This document shows, piece after piece, positions 61,001 to 64,000 of a stretch of DNA of 64,000 nucleotides. The notes beneath the pieces were generated by a model. It ran no database searches. It was given only the letters and a program-made list of their open reading frames with translations, and was not told the origin of the DNA. Source of the stretch: Apostichopus japonicus (Eukaryota; Echinodermata; Holothuroidea; Aspidochirotida; Stichopodidae); contig NC_092571.1 in NCBI RefSeq assembly GCF_037975245.1, forward strand, positions 24,566,564 to 24,630,563, given 5' to 3'. Numbering within the stretch: position 1 is the stretch's first letter; each line of letters opens with the position of its first letter. A program made the translations under genes and the position numbers.

Positions 61001-62970
61001 CATCAAACGGTTCGTCTAGATTACTCCAGGCGGGCATTTCTTCTTCTTCCGTCTGACTACTGCGCCGCCCTCTGCCACCGCTGAAGTGCCGATCCCGGGA
61101 GGACTTGTCTCGATCGGAGTCTCGAAAGGTGTCCCTGTCCCTCTCATGGTCAAACTCAGATGATGAATTGGTTCGGTCTCGTTCCCTCGAGTGAGAATGC
61201 CAGCTCGTTCTTGCAGGGGCTGTGGTTAGTGAAAGTGGAAATCAGTGCTTCCTCATATATTAAACATGCGGAAATTTCACCTACAGTGTGTAGCAAAATC
61301 CAAAACAAAAAAATGAGATAGGAAATAAGCTAAGAATTAGAACTTGTTCAAATCTCCTCTTGGTTTGAAATTGTCAAACTAACCCTATGACAATTTATCT
61401 GCTCGGCATTTGGACTGACAGAAACGATAAATTCACCTGTTTTTTACTACTTTTTCCTTCAAATAATTAAATTAGCACACTTTAGTCAATCTAGGTATGT
61501 TTTGGGGGGGGGGCATGAGGAAGGGGAGGATGGACTGAAGATGGAGAAAATCTAATGAGCTGTAGGTAACCATTACCATGAGAACTAGTATTACAATGAC
61601 TTTGACAAATGTGACTTAAAAACGTATTTGATTGAATACCTGTACATTAAATGCTGAAAATATAAATGTCACACAACTGTGTAAGTACTCCAAAATGAAT
61701 GACAATTTTAATGATCATTGGTCAAAATGTGGCTTCGGTTACAATCATACCAAAGCCATTCAGAAGGACGAAGGATGTGTCTTTTACAGCCTCAAGTGTA
61801 GTGTCTTTGCGGTGGTCTAATATTATGTATGATATATACAACATGGGTATATACTACACAGAGGTATCATCTAAAACCTCAAACCAATCGTCAAAATTAT
61901 TACGTATGTTTCATTCCAAGAAACAAATTAAGTATTTTAGCCATCACTTTATTTGCTACCCTGCATTCTAGTAGGTGCTTGTAGGACCAGAAGAGGTGGT
62001 ACTATGTCTAAAGCAATGTGAATGATACATTGTATAGCAAACTTCTACACTTTTATTCCTATCAGTCTGTTTGAAAATACCTTGCATTAACCTTTCAATT
62101 AAAGAGCCACTGGACGGTGAAAATTCCACTTAACTGATTGGTACCAAATCATGCAGCAAATTAAGATCCTGGCATTGTCCTGCATCCAAATATTTCGTAC
62201 CCTACAATACAATGCAGAGCATGACCTGGCAATCTCTCCTACCTTGACCCGGAGGTGTTGTCCTCCAGTTATCTTCTCCTTCCCTTGATGATAGCCTCTG
62301 TCGTGGTACTGCCCTACGCCAACCCTGTTCCTCCTCCTCATACCTTGAAGACAAACGCTCCCCTCTCGGTGACCTCCAGTTATCACTGGTGCTGCCCCTC
62401 TCCCTCTCGATAACCTTGCGTGGTGACCCTTCCTCCTCAAAGGGCCTCTCTGAACGAACTACTTTATCGTATCTACTGTCATTACTATAATGAATAGGAA
62501 GAAACAAGGCATTACCCAGGTGTCTTTGTCGACAGAAGGGGGGGGGAGGGAACTAGTCGTGAGGTTGTGGGCCTCAGTATGAATATATGCCACACGATAC
62601 ACAGAATGCAGAGAAAGATGACGTCATGCCTTGACCAGCATTGATAGAAGGAGAACATTCAGGTTAATGTGGCGAGTGACAGGGTTTTGAAGTAATTTTA
62701 CAATCGATGACTACGGAAATAAGAGACGAAAATCACTCTCTTATGCCCAGGAGGATATTTCCAACACATCAGTCTAGATTTTGTAAGTATCACAAGCATT
62801 GTAAAAGTTGACAAACTGGTGTCAAAAATACTCTTAGAGTGATGGAGATGTTTCTTTGCTACACAAGGTGCCTTACCTGTCATCCCAGCTCATTGTTCTG
62901 TTGTATTCCCTCCTCGTAAAGGCACCATCCTCTTCATATGTCATGCTTCTTTTGTATTCCCGACCACGCC
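33089..62970 (-). CDS. GIGYF2: GIGYF1/2-type GYF-domain protein, 5' end outside window
   Basis: Twenty-one exons join in phase to 1343 residues plus stop. From the 5' side they are 62877-62970, 62243-62484, 60951-61219, 54561-54711, 53512-54023, 52544-52715, 51420-51586, 50196-50440, 49291-49598, 48621-48673, 46843-47144, 45551-45671, 44906-45000, 44422-44608, 43024-43241, 42569-42668, 40209-40426, 39686-39794, 38175-38271, 34100-34266 and 33089-33295. Order of regions: R/E/S-rich segment; DDX6-type motif; acidic/lysine segment; GYF domain near residues 470-520; Q-rich; E/K/R coiled coil near 738-910; poly-Q near 910-1045; Trp/Gly-rich; conserved C-terminal helices; tail ending GFSVGAAERVNIGEIQSIEDV. 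GIGYF proteins bind the cap-binding protein 4EHP and, through the GYF pocket, proline-rich PPGL-type ligands, to repress and destabilise mRNA in the cytoplasm. The 4EHP-binding motif is N-terminal, outside the window. Invertebrates usually have one GIGYF, so the symbol means family only. Confidence 0.95.
33407..33660. repeat. About 58-60-bp minisatellite (GIGYF intron)
   Basis: About four units contain GGGCCACAGGGTACC, then AAGTGCCTT and TTCTTGATCAATCAGCAGTA. Degraded copies continue to about 33820. It lies in the last GIGYF intron, beside the last exon. Confidence 0.88.
34100..34266 (-). CDS. GIGYF2: GIGYF conserved C-terminal helical exon
   Basis: It reads PTFISFLQEVDSPYEVHEYV, then KTYLGDSGESTEFARKFLERR. 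With the preceding exon (38175-38271: ENVHRLFQGNVGTDEFSQWC) it forms the most conserved helical block outside the GYF domain, matching the LFQG...FTQWCEQML and PYEVHDYIRAYLGD region of human GIGYF2. The acidic/aromatic pattern suggests a folded protein-interaction surface; its partner cannot be told from sequence. Confidence 0.94.
34780..35425. repeat. 103-bp minisatellite (GIGYF intron)
   Basis: About six units contain CCGTGGTCTTAACTATG, then AAGTACAGGATTTA, AAGAAACAAGGAAGACCATG, and GATGTATATGGAGTGCAC. The phrase TGGTCTT starts near 34791, 34894, 34997, 35100, 35203, 35306 and 35409, a regular 103-base period. Degenerate copies extend left to about 34510. Confidence 0.93.
35640..36450. other. 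GIGYF intron, unique sequence
   Basis: AT-rich intronic sequence between two minisatellites. Nothing recognised. Confidence 0.5.
36464..36730. repeat. 70-bp minisatellite (GIGYF intron)
   Basis: Three to four units contain ACATATCCTAAACACAGACT, then GTGTACAAACCCTATACAGA, and CCAATGTACAGATCC. CATATCCTA recurs at about 36522, 36592 and 36662. Looser copies continue to about 36800. Confidence 0.9.
36810..38170. other. GIGYF intron, no gene seen
   Basis: AT-rich intron with a CT-repeat joined to an A-run near 37955-38001. The plus-strand open frame at 37173-37460 has no recognised motif and is not supported. Confidence 0.5.
38360..39680. other. GIGYF intron, nothing recognised
   Basis: Intronic sequence between the exons at 38175-38271 and 39686-39794. 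No repeats or open frames of note. Confidence 0.5.
40209..40426 (-). CDS. GIGYF2: GIGYF Trp/Gly/Ser-rich exon
   Basis: It encodes SSAWGSGSSAGNNSHMAWGS followed by SMGFWDDAQDA. The S-x-G-F-W-D-D-A block is shared with human GIGYF2 (NMGFWDDAVKE), and repeated A-W-G is typical of this low-complexity segment. In GIGYF/AGO-associated proteins such Trp-containing stretches can be contact points; that role is not established here. Confidence 0.94.
40800..41320. other. GIGYF intron, unique sequence
   Basis: Intronic sequence leading into the 152-bp array. It holds short frames only. Confidence 0.5.
41325..42047. repeat. 152-bp tandem array, nearly identical copies
   Basis: CAGCTATTGGAATGCCTAG begins at 41391, 41543, 41695, 41847 and 41999, an exact 152-base period. 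The central copies differ at very few positions, while the outer ones are more diverged. Each unit contains CACTGGTGAAGG and TACATTATTGTACACAGCGG. It lies in a GIGYF intron. Confidence 0.96.
43024..43241 (-). CDS. GIGYF2: GIGYF glutamine-rich exon
   Basis: It encodes LPSSAMWGQQR, then APTLAQIQQMQQQQEERDRQ, a poly-Q run, and finally AKQARNVGWANAQR. This matches the order LPSSSTWGQQ...SLAEIQKLEEERERQL of human GIGYF2. On the opposite strand the CAG repeats give leucine-, alanine- or cysteine-rich frames, which are not genes. Confidence 0.94.
43562..44395. repeat. 49-54-bp minisatellite (GIGYF intron)
   Basis: About 16 units contain TAACCTTTCGTCTGTCTAAA, CACTACGACTCATTCACATC and ATCAGAGC. Two length classes alternate: one ends CATCTT or CATATT, the other ends TGTT and is a few bases shorter. 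This gives the array a partial two-unit periodicity. Confidence 0.94.
44422..44608 (-). CDS. GIGYF2: GIGYF poly-glutamine exon
   Basis: 62 codons. A first Q-rich stretch is followed by EVLRRM, a second uninterrupted Q run, and then SQTSPLQQPQTTTPQSTQAN. CAA and CAG codons are mixed, which would slow expansion compared with a pure CAG tract. The human gene has Q-rich sequence in the same place after an R/E coiled coil. Confidence 0.93.
45159..45438 (+). other. Unrecognised open frame in GIGYF intron
   Basis: The plus-strand frame from ATG at 45159 runs about 93 codons to the site of a small insertion and continues through it to 45617. The composition is protein-like (for example LLPKVQNYAFLADYSVRK and LVTFTDRDGAFANTKC), but I recognise no family. 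It lies antisense in the GIGYF intron. Removing the insertion at 45451-45503 with one duplicated 12-mer leaves the frame closing soon after. It could be a fragment of a mobile element or a chance frame. Confidence 0.25.
45439..45515 (-). mobile_element. Hammerhead-like retroelement scrap, copy 2, with TSD
   Basis: GCCCAGGAGACT stands at 45439-45450 and again at 45504-45515, a 12-bp duplication. It flanks a 53-bp insert (45451-45503) identical to 24815-24867. On the minus strand the insert and its edges carry CTGAAGA, a GATCC/GGATC stem, GAAAC and GTC, and short ends able to pair. The target duplication shows that this very short piece was inserted as a unit. Confidence 0.65.
46460..46760 (+). 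repeat. Second TGACCT-rich repeat, related to 1899-4558
   Basis: Two loose copies contain TTGACCTTTGATGACCCC or CCTTGGTGACCCAGAATGAC, then ACCTCCACCAAAAA, a 60-70-base body, and CCCTTCTTGAGATATCGTGT. The end of the left-hand repeat block (4330-4450) has the same order, so both belong to one dispersed family. Confidence 0.7.
46843..47144 (-). CDS. GIGYF2: GIGYF charged coiled-coil exon
   Basis: It encodes about 100 residues dominated by E, K, R and Q (DRIKQAHQEAIRRKLEEEQE, later KRIEEELKRAQEEQ). This is the start of the long E/R-rich coiled coil of GIGYF proteins, continued in 45551-45671 and 44906-45000. GC content is clearly higher than in the flanking introns. Confidence 0.94.
47200..47840. 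repeat. 90-106-bp C-rich minisatellite (GIGYF intron)
   Basis: Six to seven units contain GGAGACACAAACCCAATCAT, ATTGGTCAATGTGGTAGAGA, GTCATGAACATCTCC, then a run of 7-10 C and CTCCTCTTCCCTCCTCACC. Unit starts are near 47207, 47306, 47408, 47514, 47618, 47705 and 47794. The plus-strand open frames of 135 and 217 codons here are repeat translations, not genes. The C/T-rich half of each unit is a long polypyrimidine strand. Confidence 0.94.
47860..48600. other. GIGYF intron, nothing recognised
   Basis: AT-rich intron with a G-tract near 48370. No exon or repeat was seen. Confidence 0.5.
48760..49280. other. GIGYF intron, nothing recognised
   Basis: Intronic interval between the exons at 48621-48673 and 49291-49598. 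No distinct feature. Confidence 0.5.
50520..51100. other. GIGYF intron, unique sequence
   Basis: AT-rich intron between the Q-rich exon ending at 50440 and the dispersed repeat at 51107. Nothing recognised. Confidence 0.5.
51107..51280 (+). repeat. Dispersed repeat, copy 2
   Basis: The partner of 25896-26060. It has a GTAT microsatellite head, then about 140 bases with CTGACCGAAGTCAGTCTCTT and a shared downstream phrase ATTCATATTTAAC. It lies antisense in the intron just 3' of the GYF exon. Confidence 0.8.
51420..52715 (-). CDS. GIGYF2: GIGYF GYF domain (two exons)
   Basis: The exons 52544-52715 and 51420-51586 join in codon phase 1 inside the domain. The junction gives DAQKWFYKDPQNQVQ followed by GPFSSGEMLEWFKAGYFTLS and, further on, FQPLGAVIKRWGKVPF. 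All diagnostic positions are present: W-x-Y, GPF, the M-x-x-W pair and GYF. This aromatic pocket binds proline-rich PPG-phi ligands such as those in ZNF598, TNRC6 and CCR4-NOT-linked repressors. Upstream, DEKLTEELHQQQQ and VPPTHEDAQ match the short linker helix before the domain in human GIGYF2. Confidence 0.97.
51600..52540. other. Intron inside the GYF domain
   Basis: A roughly 960-base intron that splits the GYF domain just before GPF. It holds no repeat or RNA gene that I recognise. Confidence 0.6.
52730..53500. other. GIGYF intron, nothing recognised
   Basis: It has C-tracts near 52768 and a G-tract near 53320. No exon was found. Confidence 0.5.
53512..54023 (-). CDS. GIGYF2: GIGYF large linker exon
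   Basis: It is the longest coding exon in the window, 512 bases. It encodes a hydrophilic S/T/E/K/N-rich linker (SNKNNNLSNVQLNLDLSKVS and onward). It ends in DLSKEDEEDQLQHLENAAES before the donor, which corresponds to the EEGLKHLEQQAEKMVAYLQD helix just before the human GYF region. The linker is otherwise poorly conserved, as is usual here. Confidence 0.93.
54030..54460. other. GIGYF intron, nothing recognised
   Basis: Short AT-rich intron between the exons at 53512-54023 and 54561-54711. It has no repeats of note. Confidence 0.5.
55022..60498. repeat. 44-bp satellite array interrupted by a transposon
   Basis: The unit is about 44 bases: ACCAATGCTATCATTAGGTG, then ATAGGCCATGTTTAAGACAC, then TAAA. 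It fills 55022-57802 and resumes at 60139-60498, about 70 units by length. Variants recur: ATGATAGGCC, GTGATAGGCC, ATGGTAGGCC and GTGCGAGGTC, with GTTTAAGACAC, GTTGAAGCAC or GTTAAGACAC after them. From about 56500 a three-unit order of these variants repeats, which is a higher-order structure. Each unit has the inverted repeat CTATCAT/ATGATAG (or CTATCA/TGATAG) around TTAG. The array lies in the GIGYF intron between exons 60951-61219 and 54561-54711. Confidence 0.96.
57803..60138. mobile_element. hAT-type DNA element nested in the satellite
   Basis: TAGGGCTGT begins at 57803 and its complement ACAGCCCTA ends at 60138. The 8-bp sequence TTAGGTGA stands directly outside both ends (57795-57802 and 60139-60146). 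An 8-bp duplication with TAGGG-type ends is characteristic of the hAT superfamily. Subterminal AACCGGTTAACCGTT phrases occur near both ends (57831-57870 and 60098-60130). The 2336-bp body has a CpG-richer patch at 58430-58640 but no long open frame and no hAT dimerisation motif, so it appears non-autonomous. The open frames of 88-115 codons inside have no recognised family. Confidence 0.9.
60510..60945. other. GIGYF intron between satellite and exon 60951-61219
   Basis: AT-rich sequence with an A-run near 60580. Nothing else recognised. Confidence 0.5.
60951..61219 (-). CDS. GIGYF2: GIGYF exon with DDX6-binding-type motif
   Basis: 89 codons plus the split first codon. An R/D/S-rich stretch (SRERDRTNSSSEFDHERDRD) is followed by EEEEMPAWSNLDEPFDDDEI and then GIFDASGAFTAVK. 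This corresponds to LPEWCLEDAEEEMGTFDSSGAF in human GIGYF2. The Trp and the F-D-x-x-G-x-F element are the parts known to contact the RNA helicase DDX6/Me31B in GIGYF proteins. Here P-A-W replaces P-E-W and the acidic spacer is longer. It supports conserved recruitment of the decapping machinery. Confidence 0.93.
61240..62235. other. GIGYF intron, nothing recognised
   Basis: Intron between the exons at 60951-61219 and 62243-62484. It contains a G-tract near 61504 and chance open frames only. Confidence 0.5.
62243..62484 (-). CDS. GIGYF2: GIGYF R/E/S-rich exon
   Basis: About 80 codons. NDSRYDKVVRSERPFEEEGS is followed by WRSPRGERLSSRYEEEEQGW and by DNWRTTPPGQG. The repeated W-R-x and R-x-R-E-x-E composition matches the segment of human GIGYF2 rich in SENWR and GGWR phrases (the PERQ-type region). 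Confidence 0.92.
62877..62970 (-). CDS. GIGYF2: Most 5' GIGYF exon in the window
   Basis: 94 bases, split codons at both ends. It encodes RGREYKRSMTYEEDGAFTRR and YNRTMSWDD. It matches the RGRGxxYQRSFDEVEGVFGR and MHRSQSWEE segment of human GIGYF2, so about 100-150 residues, including the start codon and the 4EHP-binding helix, lie upstream beyond position 64000. Confidence 0.9.
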
Positions 62971-63124
62971 CTAATATAAGAAAACATGAAATGACTCAGA
63001 CGATCACAAATAACATTTCGCAACAGAAAATGTTCACGTCCCTCGGGACAACCAGGTCTTACTTTTTTGTGATTGTCAGAACAGCGACACTTGGTTGTCC
63101 GAAGAAAATGTAGCAAAATAACAA

Positions 63125-63270
63125 GGAATCACCAATATGTACACTGTAGGAGAGATGTGTAGGTTTGGGTGAATAGAACACCAATATGTACACTGTAGGA
63201 GAAATGTGTAGGATTGGTGAATAGAACACCAATATTTACACTGCAGGAGAGATGTGGGTTTGGCGAATCC
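63125..63270. repeat. 50-55-bp minisatellite, three units
   Basis: AACACCAATATGTACACTGT is followed by AGGAGAGATGTGTAGG and TGGTGAATAG, repeated three times with small changes. It is intronic to GIGYF if the upstream exons lie beyond the window. Confidence 0.88.
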
Positions 63271-64000
63271 CCAGCTTTGGACAAGGCGAATCACCAGCTA
63301 TAGACATTTTATCATTTGACCTATTTGGGGATGTTAACTTACAATGCAATCTGAATCTCATGCAAACAACGATCTGATCTTGGTCGTCTGAACAGATGAA
63401 CTTTTACAGGGTAAAAGAGGAGCGACTTATTTTATACTGATATCTTGGGGCTTGTCATCAGGGATTCTTCCTTCTCGGCTTTTAAGCCAATGGATAATTT
63501 ATCCAGCATCTCATCACAAAATGCTATGCCAAATGGGCAAATTTACTATACATACAAGAATAAAGATGTGTATATGTTATTGTACAAAATAACCCTAGTA
63601 CTTTGTATAAGATACATTGCTTACCACAAAATTGGAAAAAACTAAATTATTCCCTTTAAGCAGAACTGCCCTTTGTGCATTATGACCAAAAATACAGACC
63701 AGTTTATCAAACATGGCCAATCTTTCAACCTTTAGGATCCCCAGAAATTCCAACTCTCCGCAATAGCATAGCTTTCAGCCTCCCCAGTGACACCAATGTC
63801 AAGAAATACAACTTCATAGGCAGTGCTATTAAACAACCAACAAGTTAACAACTAATTGTATATTCATCCCTCATTTTTTGCTCTCAATTTCTGGCCAGCA
63901 GCCAATTCAAGCCTTCTAAGTCAATAACTCCCTGCACTTTTATTATTTTTGTCTTTCATTTGTTTTGTTTTCTAACAACGACAGTCTCAAGAATTAATTG
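63271..64000. other. Right edge, no exon recognised
   Basis: I looked on the minus strand for the GIGYF N-terminal exons (an Arg/Gly-rich segment or the YxYxxxxL 4EHP motif) and found none. The sequence looks intronic. Confidence 0.5.

Overview
This is nuclear DNA of an animal. It has long GT-AG introns, AT-rich non-coding sequence, many minisatellites and fragments of DNA transposons. The proteins are clearly metazoan. The repeat types (blocks rich in TGACCT/AGGTCA, TTAA- and 8-bp-flanked DNA elements, a tRNA-derived SINE) suggest a marine invertebrate deuterostome such as an echinoderm. That placement is an inference, not a demonstration.

Four protein-coding genes can be assembled exon by exon with consistent reading phase. 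(1) CFAP107, a ciliary microtubule inner protein, minus strand, 5914-8434, four exons, complete. (2) GABARAP, the ATG8-family autophagy modifier, plus strand, 10265-15140, four exons, complete, divergent from CFAP107. (3) MAD2L2/REV7, a HORMA-domain DNA-repair and checkpoint adaptor, plus strand, 20131-26156, seven exons found; the short first coding exon was not located. (4) A GIGYF1/2-type gene (GYF-domain, 4EHP-associated translational repressor), minus strand, 33089-62970, 21 exons joining in frame to 1343 residues plus stop; its N-terminal exons lie beyond the right edge. MAD2L2 and GIGYF converge across about 6.9 kb of non-coding DNA.

Layout: 1-1850, nothing recognised; 1899-4558, a tandemly built repeat full of nuclear-receptor-like half-sites; 5914-8434, CFAP107; 8435-10264, shared divergent upstream region; 10265-15480, GABARAP with its 3' UTR; 16.8-18.6 kb, an unassigned ORF, a 97-bp duplication and a hAT transposase relic; 20.1-26.6 kb, MAD2L2, whose introns hold a tRNA-derived SINE, a hammerhead-like retroelement scrap and a dispersed repeat; 31.8-32.45 kb, a TTAA-flanked MITE; 33.1-63 kb, GIGYF.

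The GIGYF introns and nearby non-coding sequence hold at least eight unrelated minisatellite arrays. The largest is a 44-bp satellite of about 3.1 kb (55.0-60.5 kb) whose units carry a small inverted repeat. It is split by a 2336-bp hAT-type element with a perfect 8-bp target-site duplication.

The four genes do not form one pathway: they act in ciliary structure, autophagy, DNA repair and mRNA silencing. I found no new multi-gene system. The unusual content is in the repeats: the receptor-motif arrays, the hammerhead-like insert and the hairpin satellite.
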